Shown here: positions 1 to 6,005 of the stretch, piece by piece
How positions within the stretch are numbered: position 1 is the stretch's first letter
How the letters are laid out: every line of letters starts with the position of its first letter
Translations under genes and position numbers: made by a program
Source of the DNA: Pseudomonadota bacterium
GTDB lineage: Bacteria > Pseudomonadota > Gammaproteobacteria > Burkholderiales > SG8-39
Length of the DNA: 6,128 nt
Assembly: GCA_021825225.1 (NCBI GenBank)
Contig: JAKAIH010000179.1
Span: forward strand, 1-6,128
Direction of reading: 5' to 3'
Notes under the pieces: generated by a model
Told to the model about the DNA's origin: nothing
The model's database searches: none
The model's input: only the letters and a program-made list of their open reading frames with translations

Positions 1-205
1 AGAGGCTGGAAACCAATTCGTCGAATTCCTCCGCGCCCATGCGCCTCGCCTGCAGCGGCACGCCCAGCGCCCGGCGCACTTCCGCCAGCGCACCCGCCTG
101 GGCGCCGCTGCGCACCGCCACCTGCGCCAGGCCGTCGTCGGTCATGCCGATGACGACGACGCCCTTGGCCTTGACGAAGGCGTAGGGGACGACCGGTTTG
201 ATCAT
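1..205 (-). CDS. gspE: GspE, T2SS assembly ATPase, N-terminal fragment
   Basis: This is the start of the cytoplasmic hexameric ATPase that powers pseudopilus assembly, cut by the window edge after 68 codons. The visible protein begins MIKPVVPYAFVKAKGVVVIG. That matches the N-terminal domain of GspE proteins, a PYAFA/V-K-x-x-GV strand pattern, which docks on GspL. The Walker A, Asp box, Walker B and zinc-binding parts lie beyond the edge, so activity cannot be judged. The ATG (205-203) overlaps the gspD stop TGA (204-202) in an ATGA junction. No clear Shine-Dalgarno sequence precedes it, so translation is probably coupled to gspD. Position after gspD is a common T2SS order. The identification rests on a short N-terminus plus context. 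Confidence 0.88.
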   Translation of the reverse strand, partial: MIKPVVPYAFVKAKGVVVIGMTDDGLAQVAVRSGAQAGALAEVRRALGVPLQARRMGAEEFDELVSSL

Positions 206-2268
206 TTGGCGGGCGCGGCGGGGCTGTCCGCCGCAGCCGCCGGCGGGTTCTCGCGCGGCGGCAGGGTGGGAGAGCCGAAATCCCTGAGATCGGTGCCCGA
301 TTGTTTGGCTTTGAGCTGCTCGCCCAGGATGTAGTTGTAACGGTCGTCGGTGAGCGAATCGGCGCGCTCGGCGGTGCGCAGCACCGTCGGCCGCAGGAAT
401 ACCATCAGGTTGGTCTTGTTGCGCGTGCGCGTGTTATAGCGGAACAGGCTGCCGATCAGGGGCAGGTCTCCCAGGCCCGGAACCTTGCTCACGCCGTCGT
501 TGACCTGGTCCTGCATCAGGCCGCCGATCACCACGATCTGGCCGTCGTTGACCAGCACCGAGGAATCGACCGAGCGCTTGTTGGTAATGATGCCCGAGGC
601 GTTGGTGGTGGAATCCACGCTCGACACCTCCTGCGAAATCTGCAGCCGCACCGTGCCGCCCTCGGAGATCTGCGGCTTGATCTTCAGCGTGAGACCGACG
701 TCCTTGCGCTCGATGGTCTGGAACGGCGTCGGCGTGGTGGCCGCCGCAGAAACCGCGTACGAGCCGGTAATGAACGGGACGTTCTGGCCGATGACGATTT
801 TCGCTTCCTCGTTGTCCAGCGTCAGCAGCGTCGGCGTGGACAGGATATTCGCATTCGCGTCGGTCTCCAGCGCGCGCACCAGCAGGCCGAGATTGAGTAT
901 CTGCGTGCCGCCGATCGTGACCGTGCCCTTGATCACGCCTATGTTCAGGCCCTGCCCCGCCGCCGTCGGGTTCTGGGAAATTCCGATGATGTTCTGTCCC
1001 GCATTGCCGAAATTGGTGCCGCCGATCACCTGCGCAGTGGACTTGCCGGCCGCGGTCAGGTCCTGCCACTGCACGCCGAATTCGGCGGCCTTGTTGGCGC
1101 TGACCTCGGCGATCAGCGCTTCCACGTACACCTGCGCCCGGCGCACGTCGAGCTTCTCCACCGCAGCGCGCAAGTCGTTGTAGATCGCATCGGGGGCGGT
1201 GATGATGATGGAGTTGGTGGCCGCATCCGCCTGGATGATGCCGGGCGCCGACGCGCCGGTCTGACCCGGGGTCTGCGCCGTCGTCTGGCCCAGCGGCGAC
1301 GCACTCAAAGGTGTGCCCGCGCGCGCCTGCGCGCCCGCCGTTCCGCCGCTGTAGATCGAGCGCAACACATCGGCGAGTTTCACCGCTTCGGCGTTTTTCA
1401 GGTAGATCACATGTATATTGCCGCCGGCGCTGGTGGGCGTATCCAGCATCGCGGTCAATTCGCGCACCCGGCGCAGGCGCGACGGGTCGCCGGCGCGGGC
1501 GAGTATGCTGTTCGAGCGCGCATCCGCGGCGATGGTGAATCGGCTAGACGGGTCCGCCGCCTGCACCGGCTCGGTGAGCAGGCGGCCGATGGTCTGCGCC
1601 ACGTCGACCGCCGATGCATGCTGCAGCGGGATGATGATCGAATCCGAATCGGTAGGCTGGTCGATCGATTCGATGATCTTTTCGATGCGCTGCAGGTTGC
1701 TTGCGTAATCGGTGACCACCAGCGTGTTGTTGTTCGCATAGGCGGTGATGCTGTTGTTGGGCGTGATCAGCGGACGCAGCACCGTCACCAGTTGCGCTGC
1801 CGATTCGTGCTGCAGCTTGAACACCTGCGTCTGGATGGTTTCTCCTCCGGCGCGCGGACGCTCCTGCGGTCCCGCCGTCGGGCTGCCGTGCATCTTGGCC
1901 TCGATCTCGGGGACGATCATGACTACGCCGCGATCCTCGACCGCGGCGAAGCCTTGCAGCCGCAGCGCCGACAGGAACACCTGGTAGACCAGCGAGCGCG
2001 ACATCGGCTTGGCCGAGACGATATTCACCGTGCCCTTGACGCGCGGGTCGAGAACGAAGTTCTTGCCGGTGATTTCGCTCACCGCCTTGACCACGCCCTC
2101 GATATCCGCGTTGACGAAATTCAGCGTGACCATATCGGGACCGCTGGGACGCGCGGCTGCTTTTGCGCCGGGATTTTCGGCGCTTTCCGTGTTGGCGGAC
2201 CACGCCTGGCCGGCGCAGGCCAGCGCCACCATCCACACAAATCCGGTTCGTAACCAGCGATGCTTCAT
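202..2268 (-). CDS. gspD: GspD, T2SS outer-membrane secretin
   Basis: GspD forms the multimeric outer-membrane gate through which folded substrates leave the periplasm. The 688-residue length is normal. A Sec signal peptide covers about residues 1-25 (basic MKHRWLR, hydrophobic core, probable cleavage after AWSA). The N0 domain is about 45-120 (VTLNFVNADIEGVVKAV). Secretin repeats N1, N2 and N3 are about 145-205, 208-278 and 283-375. N3 holds a low-complexity Gly/Ala/Gln/Thr/Pro loop at about 309-343. The secretin barrel spans about 376-632, with VPFITG at 497-502 in the gate region and the signature VPGLGDLPLIGSLF at 596-609. A Pro/Ala-rich tail (about 667-688) ends the protein; no pilotin-binding domain is obvious. 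The ATG at 2268 has GAGGA (plus-strand 2275-2279) six bases upstream. gspC lies 60 nt upstream and is probably co-transcribed. A weak 6-bp inverted repeat (2285-2290 with 2300-2305) sits in that gap. Confidence 0.97.
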   Translation of the reverse strand: MKHRWLRTGFVWMVALACAGQAWSANTESAENPGAKAAARPSGPDMVTLNFVNADIEGVVKAVSEITGKNFVLDPRVKGTVNIVSAKPMSRSLVYQVFLSALRLQGFAAVEDRGVVMIVPEIEAKMHGSPTAGPQERPRAGGETIQTQVFKLQHESAAQLVTVLRPLITPNNSITAYANNNTLVVTDYASNLQRIEKIIESIDQPTDSDSIIIPLQHASAVDVAQTIGRLLTEPVQAADPSSRFTIAADARSNSILARAGDPSRLRRVRELTAMLDTPTSAGGNIHVIYLKNAEAVKLADVLRSIYSGGTAGAQARAGTPLSASPLGQTTAQTPGQTGASAPGIIQADAATNSIIITAPDAIYNDLRAAVEKLDVRRAQVYVEALIAEVSANKAAEFGVQWQDLTAAGKSTAQVIGGTNFGNAGQNIIGISQNPTAAGQGLNIGVIKGTVTIGGTQILNLGLLVRALETDANANILSTPTLLTLDNEEAKIVIGQNVPFITGSYAVSAAATTPTPFQTIERKDVGLTLKIKPQISEGGTVRLQISQEVSSVDSTTNASGIITNKRSVDSSVLVNDGQIVVIGGLMQDQVNDGVSKVPGLGDLPLIGSLFRYNTRTRNKTNLMVFLRPTVLRTAERADSLTDDRYNYILGEQLKAKQSGTDLRDFGSPTLPPRENPPAAAADSPAAPAK

Positions 2269-2328
2269 AGATGATCCTCGGGAGCGCCATGGGGACGCGA
2301 TGGCGATATCAATTTAAAACCACAGGTT

Positions 2329-2895
2329 CTATTCATTGTCGTTGCGCCGAGCAGCGGCCCTTCCGGTGCGCCTGGCAATCGCTTGCGCCGCGGCCGCCGC
2401 ACTGGCTTGCGCGGCAGCCGTTTGACCGGCTTGCGCGGAAGCGGGCGCAGTTCCCGGCCGCTGCGGCCAGGCGAGCGTTTCGCGCACCCCGTTGCGCTCC
2501 AGGATGACGTGATCCGCATGGACTTCGGCCAGACGGATGCCGGGAGCAATCTCCTCGCCCTCGTGCACCGCCAGAATCTGTTTCGCCTCGAGTTGCAGCA
2601 CCGCGTAGCCGCGCCGGCCGCCCGAGGCGGCCACCACGCCGAGCAGTTTGATCGCGATCCCGGTAGGTGCGGCAGCCGCCTGCTTCGCCGGCACCTTGCC
2701 GAAAATGCCGCCCGCTGCGGCCGCGCTGCCGCTTTGCACCGAACTGGTCTCCATGCGCGGCACGGCGCGCGGAGCAAACCACACCCAGGTCCAATACGCG
2801 AGCACCGCGCCGAGCAGCGCAACTGCGACCAGGGTCAACGAGGATACGAGAACCGTTTGTGCAAGATTGGGCCGACCAAACGGGAGCGCCTGCAT
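2329..2895 (-). CDS. gspC: GspC, T2SS inner-membrane linker protein (short form)
   Basis: GspC is a bitopic inner-membrane protein whose periplasmic homology region (HR) contacts the GspD N0 domain, linking platform to secretin. The 188-residue product has a short cytoplasmic N-terminus, one membrane helix at about 13-40 (ending in a Trp-rich AYWTWVWFAP), then an HR domain. The HR begins with IFGKVP (64-69), continues with IKLLGVVAASGGRRGYAVLQ (82-101) and ends at LAWP (141-144), with the usual GxxI-pPGI-type segment at EGEEIAPGIRL (112-122). After residue 145 there is only an Ala/Gln/Arg-rich, probably disordered tail. The PDZ or coiled-coil domain found in many GspC proteins is absent. The ATG is nearly forced: an in-frame TGA lies only three codons upstream. 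Its ribosome site is poor (GAAGA directly before the ATG). It is first in the leftward gspC-D-E block and would be served by the divergent promoter region. Confidence 0.9.
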   Translation of the reverse strand: MQALPFGRPNLAQTVLVSSLTLVAVALLGAVLAYWTWVWFAPRAVPRMETSSVQSGSAAAAGGIFGKVPAKQAAAAPTGIAIKLLGVVAASGGRRGYAVLQLEAKQILAVHEGEEIAPGIRLAEVHADHVILERNGVRETLAWPQRPGTAPASAQAGQTAAAQASAAAAAQAIARRTGRAAARRNDNE

Positions 2896-2970
2896 TCTTC
2901 GTCAATCGCCATTCGCGCGCTGGAAATAGGGTAGGCCGGGCGCAGTAATCGGCCGGATGCATCAGTCGCG

Positions 2971-2998
2971 GCATTATATAATGGAAACCATCGTGTCC
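2971..2998. promoter_or_regulatory. Bidirectional -10-like box plus dyad, copy 1
   Basis: ATTATATAAT (2973-2982) is a perfect 10-bp palindrome, so TATAAT reads on the plus strand (2977-2982) and on the minus strand (2978-2973). Neither direction has a good TTGACA at 16-18 bp; the minus-strand position holds CTCGGA (3001-2996). It is followed by an imperfect dyad, GGAAAC (2983-2988), loop CATC, GTGTCC (2993-2998), with one mismatched pair. If used leftward, gspC would start about 70 nt downstream. If used rightward, the start site would fall within the dyad and the gspG leader would be about 100 nt. Promoter function is inferred from the -10 match and the divergent position. Confidence 0.5.
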
Positions 2999-3023
2999 GA
3001 GGCCGCCGGAGGCATCTGTTGAA

Positions 3024-3051
3024 GCATTATATAATGGAAGCTATCGCTTCC
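3024..3051. promoter_or_regulatory. Bidirectional -10-like box plus perfect dyad, copy 2
   Basis: The same palindromic ATTATATAAT occurs at 3026-3035, giving TATAAT at 3030-3035 (plus) and 3031-3026 (minus). It is followed by a perfect 6-bp dyad, GGAAGC (3036-3041), loop TATC, GCTTCC (3046-3051). A rightward start near 3042 would leave a gspG leader of about 50 nt, which fits. The dyad would cover the rightward start site and the leftward -10/-35 spacer, a position suited to a repressor or to an activator replacing the weak -35. No known regulator family is recognisable from this dyad. Confidence 0.5.
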
Positions 3052-3074
3052 GAGACGCGGGAGCATCAAATGTT

Positions 3075-3082
3075 GAGAGGGG
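3075..3082 (+). promoter_or_regulatory. gspG ribosome binding site
   Basis: GAGAGGGG is the only purine-rich Shine-Dalgarno candidate before gspG. It ends 4 nt before a TTG (3087) and 10 nt before the ATG (3093), so it supports either start and does not settle between them. Confidence 0.6.
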
Positions 3083-3092
3083 TGATTTGGCG

Positions 3093-3527
3093 ATGCTGAT
3101 CGGGGTTCGCGCTCGACGTGGTTTCACCTTGCTCGAGGTGATGGTGGTCATCGTCATACTCGGCATTCTCGCCGCCCTGGTGGTGCCGAAAATCATCAGC
3201 CGCCCGGACGAGGCGCGGGTGATCGCCGCAAAACAGGACATTGCGAGCCTGATGCAGGCGCTCAAGCTCTACCGGCTGGACAACCAGCGCTATCCGACGA
3301 CCGAACAGGGACTGCAGGCGCTGCAGGAGAAGCCGACCACCGCACCGATTCCCCCCAACTGGAAACCGGGCGGATACATCGAGCGCCTGCCCAAAGACCC
3401 CTGGGGAAACCCCTACCAGTACCTGAATCCGGGCGTGCGCGGCGAGATCGACGTGTTCAGCTACGGCGCCGACGGAGCGCCGGGCGGCGAGGGCAACGAC
3501 GCTGACATCGGCTCCTGGAACCTCTAA
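3093..3527 (+). CDS. gspG: GspG, major pseudopilin
   Basis: GspG is the most abundant subunit of the periplasmic pseudopilus. It is processed and N-methylated by the prepilin peptidase GspO before assembly. With the ATG start the leader is [10 protein letters not shown], cut before [20 protein letters not shown], which has the conserved Glu at mature position 5 and a hydrophobic helix of about 25 residues. The globular part contains [11 protein letters not shown] and [10 protein letters not shown]. It ends with the Asp/Gly-rich loop [21 protein letters not shown], which in this family binds the stabilising calcium ion. The 144-residue length is typical. An alternative in-frame TTG at 3087 adds two residues and has closer ribosome-site spacing; the mature protein is the same either way. 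It is first in the rightward block, 10 nt before gspH, downstream of the duplicated -10/dyad units. Confidence 0.96.
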   Translation: MLIGVRARRGFTLLEVMVVIVILGILAALVVPKIISRPDEARVIAAKQDIASLMQALKLYRLDNQRYPTTEQGLQALQEKPTTAPIPPNWKPGGYIERLPKDPWGNPYQYLNPGVRGEIDVFSYGADGAPGGEGNDADIGSWNL

Positions 3528-3537
3528 GTCCGTAACG

Positions 3538-4071
3538 ATGAAAAGCGTGATCATCTCGGGGCCGGACCGGGGCTTCACGCTGATCGAAATGCTGGTGGTG
3601 CTGATGATCATGGGGCTGTTCGTCGGCCTGGTGAGCACCATCACCCGGCCCGACGATCGCGCCGTGCTGCAGCTGGAAGCCGAGCGCCTGTCGCAGCTGC
3701 TCGACTTCGCCGCCACCGAAGCGCAGCTCAGCGGAAAAGCCATCGCCTGGACCGCGGACGAATCCGGCTACCGCTTCTGGCGCGCCGGCGACGATGGCAG
3801 CTGGTCCGAAATCCGCGACAGCGAACTGCTGCGCGCGCGCACGCTGCCGCAAGGCATGGTTGTTTCCGGTTTCCGCGTGGAGAACATGCGGCCGCAGGGG
3901 GCGATGCGTCTGGAGTTCAGGCCGCAGGGTTCGTCGCTGGCATTCGTTATCGGCATGTCCCTGGGCGCCGAACACTATGCGGTGACGGGATCCCCCGTCG
4001 GCGATTTGCGCGTGGTGCCTGAAGGAACAGCCGATGGTCAAATGGCACTACAGCAAGCCGCTGCAAAATGA
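3538..4071 (+). CDS. gspH: GspH, minor pseudopilin
   Basis: GspH is a minor pseudopilin thought to join the GspI-J-K tip to the GspG shaft. The leader MKSVIISGPDRG is followed by FTLIEMLVVLMIMGLFVGLV: cleavage between residues 12 and 13, Glu at mature position 5, and a single helix. The body carries the family's ERLSQLLDFAATEAQLSGKA segment (49-68, part of the amphipathic helix) and a C-terminal beta region closing at GSPVGDLRVVP (151-161). The last 16 residues (EGTADGQMALQQAAAK) extend past the usual end and partly result from the hairpin at 4057-4084. The gene begins 10 nt after gspG with no convincing ribosome site, so it is probably translated by coupling. At 177 residues it is normal to slightly long. 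Confidence 0.92.
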   Translation: MKSVIISGPDRGFTLIEMLVVLMIMGLFVGLVSTITRPDDRAVLQLEAERLSQLLDFAATEAQLSGKAIAWTADESGYRFWRAGDDGSWSEIRDSELLRARTLPQGMVVSGFRVENMRPQGAMRLEFRPQGSSLAFVIGMSLGAEHYAVTGSPVGDLRVVPEGTADGQMALQQAAAK

Positions 4072-4084
4072 ATTTTGCAGCGGC
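4057..4084 (+). other. Perfect 12-bp hairpin with the gspH stop codon in its loop
   Basis: GCCGCTGCAAAA (4057-4068) and TTTTGCAGCGGC (4073-4084) are exact reverse complements around the 4-nt loop TGAA. The gspH TGA (4069-4071) makes up most of the loop. The GC pairs are at the base and the A-T pairs near the loop, and no T-run follows, so this is not a standard intrinsic terminator. It could be an mRNA stability or processing element, or a REP-like repeat. It is clear as a structure; its role is unknown. Confidence 0.75.
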
Positions 4085-4098
4085 CGATCCGGGGGAGC

Positions 4099-4120
4099 AT
4101 GAGGGGATGTGTCCCCTCGT
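4099..4120 (+). other. Second hairpin, before gspI; attenuator-like or REP-like
   Basis: GAGGGGA (4101-4107) and TCCCCTC (4112-4118) pair perfectly around the loop TGTG. One G-T and one A-T pair extend the stem to 4099/4120. TTTT (4120-4123) follows one base after the 7-bp stem, a weak terminator-like tail. The left arm is also the only Shine-Dalgarno-like purine run (GAGGGG) before gspI, so folding would hide it. It may be a partial terminator lowering expression of gspI and later genes, or a short dispersed repeat of the GGGGA...TCCCC type. Confidence 0.6.
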
Positions 4121-4126
4121 TTTGAA

Positions 4127-4510
4127 ATGAACGCCAGGCGCAAAGGATTCACGCTGATCGAAGTGCTGGTGGCGCTGGCCATCATTTCGATCGCGCTGCT
4201 GTCGGCGCTGCGCGCGGCCGGCGAGGGCACGAACAATGTGGGCGAGCTGCGCTCGCGCCTGCTCGCCGGCTGGGTTGCGGAAAACCTGCTGGCGGAGCAT
4301 CGCGCGCGCGCGGACTGGCTGCCGCTGGGCATGCAGCGCGGCACGGCGCACGAAGGCGGCCTCGATTTCGCCTGGCGCGAGGAAGTGATCGCCACGCCGA
4401 ATGTCGCCTTCCGCCGCGTGGATGTGCGCGTATTCGCGAATGCCGAGGAAACGCATTCGCTGGCGCATCTTGCCGGATTCATCGTCAATCCGCCGGGCTC
4501 GGGCAGATGA
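4127..4510 (+). CDS. gspI: GspI, minor pseudopilin
   Basis: GspI is the core of the minor-pseudopilin tip, pairing with GspJ and GspK to start pseudopilus assembly. The 127-residue product has a seven-residue leader MNARRKG, then FTLIEVLVALAIISIALLSA with Glu at mature position 5. The family-typical WVAENLLAEHR is at 49-59, followed by WLPLG and a short beta region. The start is uncertain. The ATG at 4127 gives a usual leader but has no nearby ribosome site. An in-frame GTG at 4109 adds MSPRFE and sits just after GAGGGG, but lies inside the 4099-4120 hairpin. I chose the ATG for codon and leader length. The mature protein does not change. The gene follows gspH after 55 nt, the longest gap in this block, and its TGA overlaps the gspJ start in ATGA (4507-4510). 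Confidence 0.93.
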   Translation: MNARRKGFTLIEVLVALAIISIALLSALRAAGEGTNNVGELRSRLLAGWVAENLLAEHRARADWLPLGMQRGTAHEGGLDFAWREEVIATPNVAFRRVDVRVFANAEETHSLAHLAGFIVNPPGSGR

Positions 4511-5091
4511 AGGCGGCGCGCGGCTTCACCCTGATCGAGGTCATGACCGCGCTGCTGGTGCTGTCGCTGCTCGCGCTGATGTCCTATCGCGGACTGGGCG
4601 CGGTGCTCGATGCGCGCGAGCACGTCAAGCTCGAGACCGACAAGTGGCGGCACGTGGCGGCTTTTTTCTCGCGCTTCGAGCGCGACGTGGAACTCGCCGC
4701 GCCGCGCCCGGTGCGCACACCCGACGGTGTGGCGCCGGCATGGCTGGGCACCCCGCCTGCGAGCGCCGCGGCGACGCTGGAATTCAGCCGCTTCGCCTCC
4801 GCCGACGGCGTCGATACCGCGCGCCGCATCGGCTACCGGCTGAACGACAAGCACGAGATCGAACTGTGGCTGTGGCCGGGGCTGGACGTGGCGCCCGACG
4901 CACGGCCGGCACGCTATCCGGTGCTTGCCGGAGTGAAAACCTTCGAGCTGCAGTATCTCAATCCCGCACTGGTGTGGGTCAATACCTGGCCCAGCGCGCC
5001 GACCGACCAGCCGATTCCGCGCGCCGTGCGCCTGCGCATCGTACTCTCCACGAACGAGGAAATCGTGCGCGTATTCGTGCTGCAGTCATGA
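4507..5091 (+). CDS. gspJ: GspJ, minor pseudopilin
   Basis: GspJ is a tip pseudopilin that binds GspI and GspK. The 194 residues begin with the short leader MKAARG. FTLIEVMTALLVLSLLALMS follows, with Glu at mature position 5. Next come the amphipathic segment DKWRHVAAFFSRFERDVELA (45-64), typical of GspJ where the WR..xFF..R.xRD pattern recurs, and a beta-rich C-terminal domain with IGYRLNDKHEIELWLWPGLD. The C-terminus (PRAVRLRIVLSTNEEIVRVF, 171-190) fits the family's closing strands. It overlaps gspI and gspK by 4 nt at each end (ATGA), and both upstream sites lack strong ribosome signals, so gspI-J-K are probably translated as a coupled set giving matched amounts of the tip proteins. Confidence 0.94.
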   Translation: MKAARGFTLIEVMTALLVLSLLALMSYRGLGAVLDAREHVKLETDKWRHVAAFFSRFERDVELAAPRPVRTPDGVAPAWLGTPPASAAATLEFSRFASADGVDTARRIGYRLNDKHEIELWLWPGLDVAPDARPARYPVLAGVKTFELQYLNPALVWVNTWPSAPTDQPIPRAVRLRIVLSTNEEIVRVFVLQS

Positions 5092-6005
5092 ACAACGTGC
5101 GCCAGCGCGGCGTCGCCATCGTGCTCGCCATGGGCGTGGTCGCGCTCGCCGCCATCGCCGCCGCGGCGATCATGGTGTCGCAAAGCACCTGGGCGCGCCA
5201 GGTCGAGCTCACTACCGACCACATCCAGGCGCGCTCGGTGCTGCTGGCCGGCGCGGATTGGGCGCGCGCGGTGCTCGCCGATGACCGCCGCGTAAGCGAT
5301 GTCGATCATCTGGGCGAGCCCTGGGCGCTGAAGCTGCCGCCCTTGCCGGTCGAGAACGGCGAGCTGGTCGGGCAGATCGAGGATCAGCAGGGCAAATTCA
5401 ATCTCAACAACCTGGTAGTACAGGGGAAAATCAACGTAATCCAGCTCGCGCATTACCGCAATCTGCTGGCGACGCTGGGCCTGCCCGACGAGCTTGCCGA
5501 CGCGCTCGCGGACTGGGTCGACGCGGACAGCCAGCCGCAACCGCGCGACGGCGCCGAAGATGCCTACTATCTCACCCTGGACCCGCCGTACGTCACCGCC
5601 AACCGGCCGCTGATCGACGTGGATGAACTGGCTCTGGTGCGCGGCTATGACGACAACGTGCGCGCGCGCCTGCGCCCTTATGTGAGCGCCCTGCCCGCGG
5701 TTACCGCCGTCAATGTGAATACCGCCCCGGCCGAAGTGATTGCCGCGGTAATCGACGGCCTCGATCTGGGTGGAGCCCAGCTGCTGGTGGCGCAGCGCGA
5801 CCGGGCCTATTTCCGCAGCACCGACGATTTCCTCAGACGGCTTCCGCGCGGCGCGCAGGCGGCGGCAGGGGAGATCAGTGTAAGCAGCGACTATTTCATG
5901 GCAACATTGCGCGTGACCATCGGTGGCGCGCAGGCGCGGGGCACGGCGCTCCTCGCGCGCGTCGGCCTGGGCTGGCCGAACGTCATATGGCGCAAATATT
6001 TATGA
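5088..6005 (+). CDS. gspK: GspK, minor pseudopilin at the pseudopilus tip
   Basis: GspK is the large tip-capping pseudopilin. The 305 residues start MNNVRQRG|VAIVLAMGVVAL, with cleavage after Gly8. Mature position 5 is Leu, not Glu, which is the known hallmark of GspK and fits its place at the tip. Family motifs follow in order: EDQQGKFNLNNL (98-109), LADWVDADSQP (140-150), GAEDAYYLTLDPPYVTANRP (155-174), IDVDELALVRGY (176-187) and VNVNTAPAEVIAAV (208-221). These correspond to the inserted alpha-helical domain and its junctions, including the metal-binding surroundings. The ATG at 5088 overlaps the gspJ stop. The open frame runs upstream to about 4401, but that part lies within gspI and gspJ in another frame and is not coding. 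The stop TGA (6003-6005) overlaps the ATG of a small ORF. Confidence 0.95.
   Translation: MNNVRQRGVAIVLAMGVVALAAIAAAAIMVSQSTWARQVELTTDHIQARSVLLAGADWARAVLADDRRVSDVDHLGEPWALKLPPLPVENGELVGQIEDQQGKFNLNNLVVQGKINVIQLAHYRNLLATLGLPDELADALADWVDADSQPQPRDGAEDAYYLTLDPPYVTANRPLIDVDELALVRGYDDNVRARLRPYVSALPAVTAVNVNTAPAEVIAAVIDGLDLGGAQLLVAQRDRAYFRSTDDFLRRLPRGAQAAAGEISVSSDYFMATLRVTIGGAQARGTALLARVGLGWPNVIWRKYL

Larger units (their letters stand above)
2971..3078. repeat. Two tandem ~53-bp units in the divergent gspC/gspG gap
   Basis: Unit 1 starts at 2971 and unit 2 at 3024. Their first 31 bases (2971-3001 and 3024-3054) match at 27 positions, with an identical 16-base start GCATTATATAATGGAA. The remainder is looser but still alignable: GGAGGCATCTGTTGAA at 3008-3023 against GGGAGCATCAAATGTTGAG at 3059-3077, which carries a few inserted bases. 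A degraded relative of the tail (GGATGCATCAGTCGCG, 2955-2970) precedes unit 1, hinting at an older third copy. The 53-bp period is close to five turns of B-DNA, so proteins bound to the two units would lie on the same face. The rest of the gap, 2896-2954, shows nothing I can assign. Confidence 0.8.

Noticed and set aside
301..2253. 650-codon open frame on the plus strand opposite gspD
   Set aside because: The product is Arg/His/Ala/Gly/Asp-rich with no domain, and gspD on the other strand is a full secretin. Long antisense frames are expected opposite GC-rich genes with GC-biased third positions.
2205..2268. Possible lipobox in the GspD signal peptide (Ala-Leu-Ala-Cys at residues 15-18)
   Set aside because: The -3 Ala and -2 Leu do not fit the lipobox consensus, and a good signal peptidase I site (AWSA) follows at residues 22-25.
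2285..2305. CGCCAT/ATGGCG inverted repeat between gspC and gspD as a terminator
   Set aside because: It has a 6-bp stem with a 9-nt loop and no T-run on the minus strand, so it is too weak to call beyond a mention under gspD.
2383..2934. 183-codon plus-strand frame opposite gspC, and minus-strand frames overlapping gspC (2265-2822, 2333-2974)
   Set aside because: All have low-complexity Arg-rich products without motifs, while the gspC frame shows a membrane helix and the HR domain.
4099..4125. Eight-codon leader ORF (MRGCVPSF) just before gspI, ending one base before ATG 4127
   Set aside because: Its purine run (GGGGGAG) ends one base before the ATG, too close for good initiation, and the frame lies almost wholly in the hairpin. 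It is too short to separate from chance.
4401..5087. Upstream extension of the gspK frame (534 codons in total)
   Set aside because: The extra N-terminal part is Arg/Ala-rich and lies fully within gspI and gspJ in another frame. GspK has a clear prepilin leader at 5088, so the extension is an artefact.
5088..5150. GspK lacks the Glu at mature position 5 seen in the other pseudopilins
   Set aside because: This is the normal state for GspK as the tip subunit, not a defect.
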